From VXLM01 sp034421575 (GTDB taxonomy: Bacteria; Chloroflexota; Dehalococcoidia; Lucifugimonadales; VXLM01), in contig DAOUKG010000032.1 in NCBI GenBank assembly GCA_034421575.1, positions 27,942 to 91,941 of the forward strand: a stretch of DNA of 64,000 nt, read 5' to 3'. The position numbers were made by a program, and so were the translations under genes. This document shows positions 50,086-58,161 of the stretch, piece after piece; position 1 is the first letter of the stretch, and every line of letters begins with the position of its first letter. Under the pieces are notes generated by a model. That model saw only the letters and a list, made by a program, of their open reading frames with translations, was not told the DNA's origin and ran no database searches.

Positions 50086-50113
50086 CAGACGGCGCGGACT
50101 CGCCGGAGTGAGG
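50082..50113. repeat. Right copy of 32-bp direct repeat (sialidase 3' end)
   Basis: It matches 48193-48224 with two substitutions. It overlaps the last three bases of the TOPRIM-like gene and its stop codon. Confidence 0.75.
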
Positions 50114-50587
50114 CGCAGATCCAGCTTGCGGCGCCATATCTCTCGTTCGGCCTGAGCTTGTCGAAGGGCAGTTCGTTCATGGTTCGACAGGCTCACCACG
50201 AACGGAAAGCAAGCTCACCACGAACGGAAAACAGGGGTGCCGGTAGCTGCCTCCAAGCCCACCCTTTTCCCCACTCTGTGATCTCTGTGTCCTCTGTGGT
50301 GAATCTCCCGTTCGCCCTGAGCTTGTCGAAGGGCAGTTCGCTCATGGTTCGACAGGCTCACCACGAACGGAAATGCAGGGGTGTCGGTAGCTGCCTCCAA
50401 GCCTACCCTTTTTCCCCACTCTGTGATCTCTGTGTCCTCTGTGGTGAACCTCCCGTTCGGCCTGAGCTTGTCGAAGGGCCTCTTATCCCCTCTCCCGTCG
50501 TGGGAGAGGGCTAGAGCCTGCCCCGTTGCAGAACGGGGGTGAGGGTGATGCACCGACGTAGGCGAGGGCAGTCCTTTCATGGTTCGA

Positions 50588-50672
50588 CAGGCTCACCACG
50601 AACGGAAAGCAGGCTCACCACGAACGGAAAGCAGGCTCACCACGAGCGGAAAGCAGGCTCACCACGAGCGGA
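50588..50672. repeat. 22-bp tandem repeat array
   Basis: Units start at 50588, 50610, 50632 and 50654 (CAGGCTCACCACGAACGG core, then AAAG). Units 3 and 4 share one substitution. The unit is an internal piece of family D, so it arose by local slippage of that repeat. Confidence 0.85.
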
Positions 50673-50719
50673 CTCTTCCGTACGACAACCTACAAATGCT
50701 GTACGGGTAGGTCGGCGTG

Positions 50720-50728
50720 TGGTACACT
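50720..50728 (+). promoter_or_regulatory. Extended -10 promoter for rpsO
   Basis: TGGTACACT gives TACACT (50723-50728) with TG one base upstream, about 47 bases before the rpsO ATG. No good -35 box is present. Confidence 0.4.
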
Positions 50729-50774
50729 GCTCTGCGAAAAGACTTAGAGAAAGAAATAGGATCGCAAATTAGGA

Positions 50775-51044
50775 ATGGGACTGGACACTAGCGTTAAGGA
50801 AGCGGTCGTCAAAGAGTATAGGACGAAGGACGGGGACACGGGATCGGCGGAAGTACAGATCGCACTCCTTACCACTCGCATCGTCAACCTTACCAGCCAC
50901 CTGCGCGAACACATCCACGACGAGTCGACCCGACGCGGTCTGATGAAGCTCGTGGGAAGAAGGCGGCGACTACTCAAGTACCTCAACAAAGAGGACGTGG
51001 GACGTTACCGTTCCATAGTCGCTAGGCTAGGTCTCCGGGGATAA
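50775..51044 (+). CDS. rpsO: Ribosomal protein uS15
   Basis: An 89-aa protein of standard length. GDTGSAEVQIALLTTRIVNL, then TSHLREHIHDESTRRGL and RRRRLLKYLNKEDVGRYRSI are invariant S15 features. It binds 16S rRNA helices 20-22. The site before the ATG is poor (AGGA either far or abutting), as often seen where S15 represses its own translation. It forms the classic rpsO-pnp pair with the next gene. Confidence 0.97.
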   Translation: MGLDTSVKEAVVKEYRTKDGDTGSAEVQIALLTTRIVNLTSHLREHIHDESTRRGLMKLVGRRRRLLKYLNKEDVGRYRSIVARLGLRG

Positions 51045-51053
51045 CTCCCTGCA

Positions 51054-51082
51054 AGCACCCGCACTTCGGGTGCTTTTTCTTT
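51054..51082 (+). terminator. Rho-independent terminator/attenuator between rpsO and pnp
   Basis: Stem AGCACCCG / CGGGTGCT (8 bp), loop CACTT, followed by TTTTTCTTT. It lies 9 bases after the rpsO stop and ends 34 bases before pnp. Partial read-through would couple pnp to rpsO, as in other bacteria. Confidence 0.9.
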
Positions 51083-51116
51083 ATTTGCCCTTGTAACTCA
51101 GAGGAGAGAATACTTC

Positions 51117-53399
51117 ATGTCCAACACGTTTGAAAAACAGATAGGTGACCAATTGTTCACCATTGAGACCGGAAAGCTTGCACAGCAGGCCAACGGCGCG
51201 GTCGTCGTCCGACAGGGCGACTCGATGGTGCTGGTCACGGCGACGATGGCCAAGCCGAGGGAAGGCATCGACTTCTTCCCGCTGACCATCGACTTCGAGG
51301 AGCGCCTGTACGCGCGTGGCCGCATACCCGGAGGGTTCCCCCGCCGGGAGGGACGGCCCACCACGGACACCGTCCTCACCATGCGCCTCACGGACCGTCC
51401 GCTGAGACCGCTGTTCCCCAAAGACTTCCGCAACGAAGTGCAGATCATCACCACCCCCCTTTCCGCAGACCTTGAGACCCCCCTCGACATCATGTCCATC
51501 GTCGGCGCCTCCACGGCTCTGTCGATTTCGGACATCCCGTTCAACGGCCCGATAGGCGTGACGCGCATCGGCTGCGTGGACGGCGAGTTCGTCATCAACC
51601 CGACGTACCAGCAGTCCGACGAAAGCACCCTCGACCTGGTGGTTGCCGGATCGCGGGACGGCGTGCTGATGATGGAAGCCGGCGCCAGCGAGGTAACCGA
51701 CGAGCTGGTCCTCATTGCCATCAAGCTGGCCCAGGATACGAACCTTCAGCTCATCGAGCTCCAGGACGAGATCGTTGAGGCAGTGGCAAAGCCGAAGTCC
51801 GAGTACAGCCCGTTCGGCTATCCCCAAGAGCTTGACGGCCTGGTCGACAAGGCCGTCGAGGACAAGCTGGCCGACGCGATGTCGCCCGAGGGCGGCAAGG
51901 CCGACATGGCCGCCCGGCTCGACGCGCTCAAGGACAGTGTCAAAGAGGAGATCGGCGAGGAATACGAGGGCAAGGACGTCTCCGAGGCGTTCGAGACCTT
52001 CGTGGAGAAGGAGTTCCGACGGCGCATCATCGAGCTTGGCGAGCGTCCCGACGGACGGAGCGTCAAGGAGATCCGCCCGCTCCTTTCCGAGACGGGAATC
52101 TCCCCCCGCGCGCACGGCACCGGACTCTTCCAGCGCGGGGAGACCCAGGTGCTGGCGTTCACCACGCTCGGACCTGTAGGCGACAAGCAGAAGATCGACA
52201 ACCTCACGCCCGTCGACTTGAAGCGGTTCATGCTGCACTACAACTTCCCGCCGTTCAGCACGGGTGAGACCGGCAGGATGTTCACCGGCAGGCGGGAGAT
52301 CGGCCACGGGGCGCTTGCGGAACGCGCCATCGCCTCGGTGCTTCCCTCCGAGGAAGACTTCCCGTACGCGATCCGCGTGGTCGCCGAGTGCCTGAGCTCC
52401 AATGGCAGCACGTCCATGGCGAGCACGTGCGCGGGCATTCTCGCCCTGATGGATGCCGGTGTGCCGATCACCAAGCCCGTGGCGGGCATCTCCATCGGAC
52501 TCGTCACCGACGACGAGGGCCGCTTCGTGACCCTGACCGACATCCAGGGCATGGAAGACCACTTCGGCGACATGGACTTCAAGGTCGCCGGCACGGCAGA
52601 CGGCATCACGGCTATCCAGCTTGATATCAAGGTGCAGAACATCGGCTTCGAGGTTATCGAGCAGACCCTCGCCCAGGCGAAAGAGGCGCGGATTGAAGTC
52701 CTCGCCAAGATGGCCGAGGCGATAGCGGCCCCTCGCGAAGAGGTCAGCCAGTACGCCCCGCGCATGACCTCAGTCAGCATACCGGTCTCCAAGATCGGCG
52801 CGGTCATCGGCCCCGGCGGCAAGACCATTCGCGGCATCATCGAGGAGACGGGCGCGCAGGTCGACGTTCAGGACGATGGCACGGTATTCGTCTCGTCCGT
52901 CGACGGCGATGCGTCCAAGCGGGCCGTCGAGATGATTGAGAACCTGACCAAGGAGGCCAAGATCGGCGACATCTACACCGGCAAGGTCGTCCGCATCCTC
53001 GCATTCGGGGCCTTCGTCGAGATTCTCCCCGGCCAGGACGGCATGGTCCACATCAGCGAGCTCTCCGACCACCGCGTCGAGTCGGTCGAGGACGAGATCG
53101 AGATGGGACAGGAGCTTACGGTGCAGGTGATCGACGTCGACCAGCAGGGGAAGATATCCCTGTCACGCCGCTCCCTCCTCCTGGATGAGGACATGGAGAC
53201 GGTGGCCGCGAGGCGTCAGGGAGCCGGGGGCAACGGCAGGCCCGGCGGTGCGGGACGCGGCGGTCCTCGTGATCGCGACCGTGACCGCGGAAGGCCCCCG
53301 CGACGGGATGGCCCGCGCCGCGACTATGGCGGAGGAGGCAGGCCTCCACGACGTGAGGGCCGTCACGAAGGTCGAGGGGGCGGACGAGGCCGCCGATAA
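51117..53399 (+). CDS. pnp: Polyribonucleotide nucleotidyltransferase (PNPase)
   Basis: A 760-aa protein with AGAGGAGAG before the ATG. Two RNase PH domains (about 10-220 and 325-550) flank the alpha-helical linker. The KH domain (ISKIGAVIGPGGKTIRGIIE-like, about 555-612) and the S1 domain (GKVVRILAFGAFVEILPGQD, then GMVHISELS, about 616-688) follow. It degrades RNA 3' to 5' phosphorolytically as a trimer and in the degradosome. A 70-residue Arg/Gly/Asp-rich tail (about 690-760) exceeds the usual family end and resembles an RGG RNA-binding extension. Confidence 0.97.
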   Translation: MSNTFEKQIGDQLFTIETGKLAQQANGAVVVRQGDSMVLVTATMAKPREGIDFFPLTIDFEERLYARGRIPGGFPRREGRPTTDTVLTMRLTDRPLRPLFPKDFRNEVQIITTPLSADLETPLDIMSIVGASTALSISDIPFNGPIGVTRIGCVDGEFVINPTYQQSDESTLDLVVAGSRDGVLMMEAGASEVTDELVLIAIKLAQDTNLQLIELQDEIVEAVAKPKSEYSPFGYPQELDGLVDKAVEDKLADAMSPEGGKADMAARLDALKDSVKEEIGEEYEGKDVSEAFETFVEKEFRRRIIELGERPDGRSVKEIRPLLSETGISPRAHGTGLFQRGETQVLAFTTLGPVGDKQKIDNLTPVDLKRFMLHYNFPPFSTGETGRMFTGRREIGHGALAERAIASVLPSEEDFPYAIRVVAECLSSNGSTSMASTCAGILALMDAGVPITKPVAGISIGLVTDDEGRFVTLTDIQGMEDHFGDMDFKVAGTADGITAIQLDIKVQNIGFEVIEQTLAQAKEARIEVLAKMAEAIAAPREEVSQYAPRMTSVSIPVSKIGAVIGPGGKTIRGIIEETGAQVDVQDDGTVFVSSVDGDASKRAVEMIENLTKEAKIGDIYTGKVVRILAFGAFVEILPGQDGMVHISELSDHRVESVEDEIEMGQELTVQVIDVDQQGKISLSRRSLLLDEDMETVAARRQGAGGNGRPGGAGRGGPRDRDRDRGRPPRRDGPRRDYGGGGRPPRREGRHEGRGGGRGRR

Positions 53400-53555
53400 G
53401 CGAGCCCCCGTCAGTACAGTCGAGTTACGCTGCTATGCGGCTGTCACAGTGCAGTCGCATATCTCGGTCTACGAGTGATAGATTGTGGATTCCCGCCTGC
53501 GCGGGAATGACGAGTGGTCTTACTAAGGTCGCATCACTCTATTGGGAGGCTTGCG
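53400..53555. repeat. Spacer with A palindrome before dapB
   Basis: A family A palindrome (about 53486-53511) lies between pnp and dapB. The remainder contains the dapB ribosome binding site, GGGAGG, at 53544-53549. Confidence 0.6.
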
Positions 53556-54350
53556 ATGACTGAGCAGATACGAGTTGCCGTACAGGGCGCGTTGGGGCGC
53601 ATGGGCCAGGAGATCGTCGCCACGCTCGACAAAGAACCGGACATGGTTCCGGTGGCCGGCGCGGACAAGTTCGCGACGGTTGATTCCCTCGCCCTGCCCG
53701 GAGGCTCCGGCACGATCCCAATCTCGACCTCGCTCGCCGACGCGATAGGCGACGCGGACGTCGTTGTCGACTTTACGAACGGTGAGGGGGCTGCCGATGC
53801 TATCGACACGGTACCTGCCAGCGGCAAGCACCTCGTCATCGGCTCAACCGGCATCCCGACGGACGCCATCGAGAGGGCGGAGAAGCTGGCCGCCGAACAC
53901 AATGTTGGGATCTTCATCGCCCCGAACTTCACCATCGGCGTTGCCGTAATGATGCACCTCGTCAGGGAGGCCGCGCGATTCTTCGACTACGCCGACCTCT
54001 TGGAGACGCACCACGAGGCCAAGATCGACGCGCCGTCAGGCACCGCTCTCGCCATCGCTGCCGCTGCCGCCGAAGCGAAGGGTGGTTCATTCAACGCCCC
54101 TGCGGCCGAGAAGGAGCTCATCGCCGGTACGCGGGGCGGTGACCACGAGGGCGTGGTCATCCACTCGGCGCGTATGCCGGGCAAGGTCGCGCACCACGAG
54201 ATGGTCTTCGGCCACGTCGGCCAGACGCTCTCGATCAAGCACGACTCGATCAACCGCGAGAGCTTCATGCCCGGCGTAATGCTCGCCATCCGCGAGATAG
54301 GGAACCGCCCCGGCCTCACCATCGGCCTGGACAAGCTGATGGGGCTGTAG
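53556..54350 (+). CDS. dapB: 4-hydroxy-tetrahydrodipicolinate reductase
   Basis: A 264-aa protein from ATG 53556 after GGGAGGC. VAVQGALGRMGQEIVATLD is the N-terminal Rossmann motif, TGIP and APNFTIGVAVMM follow, and LLETHHEAKIDAPSGTA is the DapB signature with the catalytic His-His/Lys. It reduces hydroxy-tetrahydrodipicolinate with NAD(P)H in lysine and diaminopimelate synthesis. No other dap gene lies beside it here. Confidence 0.95.
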   Translation: MTEQIRVAVQGALGRMGQEIVATLDKEPDMVPVAGADKFATVDSLALPGGSGTIPISTSLADAIGDADVVVDFTNGEGAADAIDTVPASGKHLVIGSTGIPTDAIERAEKLAAEHNVGIFIAPNFTIGVAVMMHLVREAARFFDYADLLETHHEAKIDAPSGTALAIAAAAAEAKGGSFNAPAAEKELIAGTRGGDHEGVVIHSARMPGKVAHHEMVFGHVGQTLSIKHDSINRESFMPGVMLAIREIGNRPGLTIGLDKLMGL

Positions 54351-55152
54351 GTAGCGTAGATTTCCTCGTAGTCGCTCCCTTGCTTCCAGCATATCGGGTC
54401 GTCATTCCCGCGAAGGCGGGAATCCCTTCCCTTCTTGTTGCAGTCTCTCATGTCGGTTGCCTTCGACACCACGAAACATGTAGGGGCGATTCGCGAATCG
54501 CCCCTACGCGAGGTTTGCCACCCTTCGACAGGCTTTCAAGTAACTGCTCAGGACGAAGGGATTCACCACAGAGGGCACAGAGATCACAGAGGGGAAAAGA
54601 GGGCCTTCGACAGGCTCAGGCCGAACGTACTTTCTCGTAGCAGCAGTTGCTAACACCCCTGCACGGCCCCACTCTGGGGGCGTAACGCTGCTCAGGGTGA
54701 ACGGGATCCTTTTAGACACCCTCTCAGAAAATAACTCCCGGCCAACCCGTCGTAGGGGCAACCCTTGTGGTTGCCCTTCTTCTGCGCCAACCGACATGAA
54801 CGATTGCTAGAAGAAGGGAATAGATTCCCGCTTTCGCGGGAATGACGGGAAATTCCCCCCTTCGTGAGAGTCTTTCTTCAAGCCCCAGGGCAATCGCATT
54901 TCACACAGGTTCGGGCGTTGGGAGACCTCCCAACCCACCCCTCTGGACTCCGGCCCCGTATCGGGGTACGGGGCAAGCTCTTCGCCGGAGTGACGATTGC
55001 TGGTGTTCCTATCAACTCTAAATGCGATACCCTCCACAATCTCCGGACTCGCTTGACAGCCCCAAGGCGCTTTGATAGCTTGCCGATGCTCTTGCCCCGG
55101 ACGATGGGGCGGGGCGTCCCAATCTTCTGAATCCCCTTTGGGTGAGTGAGTC
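54351..55152. repeat. Repeat-dense spacer between dapB and aldo/keto reductase
   Basis: No gene is seen. In order: A (about 54398-54425), a C palindrome (54480-54507), E (about 54561-54592), D (about 54600-54625), F (about 54640-54705), a C variant (about 54750-54778), A (about 54827-54850), and an A' palindrome disrupted by an inserted segment (about 54948-54996). Confidence 0.75.
54480..54507. repeat. Family C palindrome
   Basis: A 28-bp perfect palindrome identical to the core of 42336-42369, inside the dapB downstream spacer. Confidence 0.75.
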
Positions 55153-56064
55153 ATGCAGCAGCGCAGGATACCCAATACCGACATCGACGTTTCGGTCGTC
55201 TGTCTCGGTACGATGACCTTCGGCACGCCGGTCGATCAGCAGGGCGTCAACGGCATCATCGACTGGTGCCTCGACAACGGCCTGAACTTCATCGACACGG
55301 CGGACATGTACGAGGGGTACACTCGGTTCCTGGGTTCTCCCGGCGGTAAGTCGGAGGCGTACATCGGGAACGCGCTTGTGGGTCGCAGGGATCAAGCCGT
55401 CATCACGACGAAGGTGGGCAATCCTGTCGGCGACGACACCTACAGCGGGACGGGTCTCGGACGCGACCACATGCTCCACCAGATCGACGCCAGCCTCGGA
55501 CGGCTCCGCACCGACTACGTGGACATCTACGAGATGCACCGCGACGACCCCGACACGCCGCTCGAAGAGTCTATCGCCACGATGGTGAGGCTGATAGATG
55601 CAGGCAAGGTACGCCACTGGGGATTCTCCAACTTCGAGCCGGAGGATATCCACCGCATGATCGCCCTGTGTGACGACAACGGCTGGCCGCGACCGGTCAT
55701 CGCGCAGCCTCAGTTGAGCTGGCTCGTGCGCGACTCCGAGGAGGCGTTTATTCCCGCGTGCCTTGAGTACGACATCGCCGTCACGCCGTACCGCACCCTC
55801 CAAGCCGGTCTGCTGACGGGCAAGTACAAGCGTGGACAGGGTGCGCCGCCGGGGAGTCGTGGCGATGAGTCGTCTTGGCTGGACGACCCTGACGACGACC
55901 TCTGGGACCGGATCGAGGAGTTCGAGCGCGAGGCGGCGGGGGCGTCGCTCACGCCGACGCAGTACGCCGTGAAGTGGCTGCTCGACCGACAGGGCGTGAC
56001 GAGCGTGATCGTCGGCTGCAAGCGACCCGACCAGCTTGAACCGTTCGCGGAAGTTTTTGCATAG
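55153..56064 (+). CDS. Aldo/keto reductase
   Basis: A 303-aa TIM-barrel oxidoreductase. VVCLGTMTFGTPVDQQGVNG, FIDTADMYEGY (catalytic Asp and Tyr), VITTKVG (Lys) and YEMHRDDPDTPLEESI (His) give the AKR tetrad. The C-terminal SVIVGCKRPDQLEPFAEV is the NADPH-binding end. It reduces carbonyl substrates; the substrate is unspecified. Ribosome binding is weak (GGGTGAGTGAG before the ATG). It is followed by a repeat spacer, so it is probably monocistronic. Confidence 0.92.
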   Translation: MQQRRIPNTDIDVSVVCLGTMTFGTPVDQQGVNGIIDWCLDNGLNFIDTADMYEGYTRFLGSPGGKSEAYIGNALVGRRDQAVITTKVGNPVGDDTYSGTGLGRDHMLHQIDASLGRLRTDYVDIYEMHRDDPDTPLEESIATMVRLIDAGKVRHWGFSNFEPEDIHRMIALCDDNGWPRPVIAQPQLSWLVRDSEEAFIPACLEYDIAVTPYRTLQAGLLTGKYKRGQGAPPGSRGDESSWLDDPDDDLWDRIEEFEREAAGASLTPTQYAVKWLLDRQGVTSVIVGCKRPDQLEPFAEVFA

Positions 56065-56358
56065 TCTCGGTCTGCTTTAGGAAGTGTTTGTATTCTCGAT
56101 TCCCCTTCACTATCCCGACCTAAGTGGTCATTCCCGCGAAGGGAGACCTTTGCACAACCTTCGTCATTCCCGCGAAGGCGGGAATCCAGAGACGTCTGCA
56201 AAGCTGGGAGATGCCCTCACACTAACACTCTCTCAGCGAGAGAGTGGTTACGCAAAGCTCTCCGAAGGCGGGAGTCTATTCCCCATGGGGAGCATATCCG
56301 GTAGCCGATCTGGATTCCGGCCTACGCCGGAATGACGGGAAATGGAACGGAGCAATTT
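56065..56358. repeat. Spacer with A and A' palindromes
   Basis: A palindromes lie at about 56127-56143 (partial) and 56163-56190, and an A' palindrome at about 56309-56338, ending about 20 bases before the next ATG. The repeat supplies part of the leader of the ThDP enzyme gene. Confidence 0.65.
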
Positions 56359-58053
56359 ATGCCGTCAGCCAACAACGTGACCGGCAGTCATCTGATCGGT
56401 AAGACCCTCAGGGCGGCGGGGGTGTCGACCGTGTTCACCCTGGCGGGCGACCACAATCTGCCGCTTCTCGACGCGCTGGCAGACATGGACTTTCGCATCA
56501 TCGACACCCGTCACGAGGCCGCAGCCGTCCACATGGCCGATGGGTGGGCAAGAGTCACGGGGGAGCCGGGCGTTGTGACCTATACGACACCGGGGTTCGC
56601 CAACGGCATTCCTGGCCTGAGCAGCGCCATGTACTCAGAGGCCCCTCTGCTCTCGATCTCCGGCTCGGCCCCGCTGAGCGAGCTTGGACAGGGAGCCATG
56701 CAGGAGATCGACCAGATCGGCATGGCGAAGCCCGTCACCAAGAGCGCGGTCATGGTCACCGATGGGCGGCAGATTCCGGGCGTGATCGCGGAGGCCCTGC
56801 GTACCGCCTATTCGGGTCGAAGGGGGCCCGTCCATCTGACGGTACCCATCGACATCCAGGAACGCGAGGTCTCGGCGGGCGAAGTGACCGTTCCCCAAGC
56901 GGATGAATTCCGCTCGGATGCGTTGCCCGTACCCCCAGACGAGCAGATTACGCAGGCCGTCGCGCTGCTGAAGTCGGCGAAACGCCCGCTCATCATCGCC
57001 GGGAGCGCCGCGTCGTACTCCGGAAACGGGGAGACCCTCCAACGCCTCATCGAAACGACCCGCATCCCCCTCATGACCGAGTCCTCCGCTCGCGGGCTGG
57101 TTTCTGACGAGCACCCTTACAGCATGGGCTTCTACGACAACGGCCTCAATCGAGCGGCCCGCAAGCTGCGGGAGGCCGACGTGATCCTTCTGCTCGGCAT
57201 GAAGCAGGACATCATCATCGGCTACACGCGCCCTCCGACCGTGTCTCCCGACGCGAAGATCGTCCAGGTCGATCCCTCGCCGGGGGAGATTGGGCGAAAC
57301 CGCGAGGTTGCGGTCGGTATCGTGGGCGATGTGATGGACGTGGTTGCCCGGATGAACGACGAGGCCGCCAGGCACAAATGGCGCGATCTCCCCTGGCTCG
57401 ACGAGCTCCGAGAGGCCAGGGCTGAGCAGGTCGCTGAGATGGAGGTGCTCGCCGAGCCGTCCGTCCCGATCCACGCCCTCCACGTCCACAAGACGCTCCT
57501 CTCCTTGATAGACGAGGGCGATTTCCTCGTATTCGACGGAGGCGATTTCTGCCACTGGGGACGCGCCTATCTTCCCGCGAGGACGCCGCGAACGTGGTCA
57601 TACTTCTCCGGCCTCGGAATGCTGGGGACCGCCATATCCACAGCGATGGCGGCGAAGCTCGCACACCCGGACAGGAGGGCCATCGTCATCTCAGGCGACG
57701 GCGCGTTCGGCTTCAACGCGCTGGAGTACGACACCGCCGTCCGGCACGGCATCGCCATAACGACCGTGCTCGGCAACGACGCCTCGTGGGGCATCGACCG
57801 CCAGATACAACTGCAGGTCTACGGCAAGCCCGTGGCCACCGACCTCCTGCCCGTGCGTTACGACCGTCTCGTCGAGTCCCTCGGCGGCGAGGGGCTGTAC
57901 GTCCAGGACCCCGCCGACCTGCCCGACGCCCTCGACCGCGCCCTCAACTGCGGCCGCCCGTCCCTAGTCAACATCGAGGTCCAGCGCGCCATCAGTCCCC
58001 GCGGCCAGGCGGCAGTCGACCGCTGGAGAAGCGCGGCCCCCGAGCCGTTTTAG
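56359..58053 (+). CDS. Thiamine diphosphate-dependent enzyme (acetolactate synthase-like)
   Basis: A 564-aa protein from ATG 56359 after ACGGAGC. The N-terminal PYR domain has IIDTRHEAAAVHMADGWARV with the catalytic Glu near residue 51. The central domain (about 195-330) follows. The C-terminal ThDP domain has VISGDGAFGFNALEYDTAVR and an Asn (VLGNDASWGID), the GDG-x-N motif, near 447-480. It resembles the large subunit of acetolactate synthase and oxalyl-CoA or benzoylformate decarboxylase relatives. Without an ilvN neighbour a catabolic 2-oxoacid role is as likely as branched-chain synthesis. Confidence 0.88.
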   Translation: MPSANNVTGSHLIGKTLRAAGVSTVFTLAGDHNLPLLDALADMDFRIIDTRHEAAAVHMADGWARVTGEPGVVTYTTPGFANGIPGLSSAMYSEAPLLSISGSAPLSELGQGAMQEIDQIGMAKPVTKSAVMVTDGRQIPGVIAEALRTAYSGRRGPVHLTVPIDIQEREVSAGEVTVPQADEFRSDALPVPPDEQITQAVALLKSAKRPLIIAGSAASYSGNGETLQRLIETTRIPLMTESSARGLVSDEHPYSMGFYDNGLNRAARKLREADVILLLGMKQDIIIGYTRPPTVSPDAKIVQVDPSPGEIGRNREVAVGIVGDVMDVVARMNDEAARHKWRDLPWLDELREARAEQVAEMEVLAEPSVPIHALHVHKTLLSLIDEGDFLVFDGGDFCHWGRAYLPARTPRTWSYFSGLGMLGTAISTAMAAKLAHPDRRAIVISGDGAFGFNALEYDTAVRHGIAITTVLGNDASWGIDRQIQLQVYGKPVATDLLPVRYDRLVESLGGEGLYVQDPADLPDALDRALNCGRPSLVNIEVQRAISPRGQAAVDRWRSAAPEPF

Positions 58054-58116
58054 GCTGGCGCATTATTCACGTCCTTTGAAGAGGCGACTTCCTCTTCCCT
58101 GTTGTGAACAGCCCTG

Positions 58117-58122
58117 TATAAT
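58117..58122 (+). promoter_or_regulatory. -10 consensus upstream of the YifB-like gene
   Basis: A perfect TATAAT at 58117-58122, 39 bases before the ATG. No good -35 hexamer lies at 16-18 bases upstream. Confidence 0.4.
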
Positions 58123-58161
58123 ACCGCCCAATTCTGAGCATGGTATTCACAGGTTCATCAC

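Larger units (their letters stand above)
50114..50774. repeat. Repeat-dense spacer before rpsO
   Basis: No gene is seen. Two direct copies of about 160 bp (about 50146-50308 and 50309-50457) each contain D, an E-like CTGTGATCTCTGTGTCCTCT segment and a unique linker. A B element in reverse orientation with an inserted segment follows (about 50485-50548), then a 22-bp tandem array (50588-50672, nearly four units). The rpsO promoter is at the right end. Confidence 0.75.

Noticed and set aside
55018..55803. A 261-codon minus-strand frame
   Set aside because: It is antisense to the aldo/keto reductase and extends into repeats; no motif supports it.
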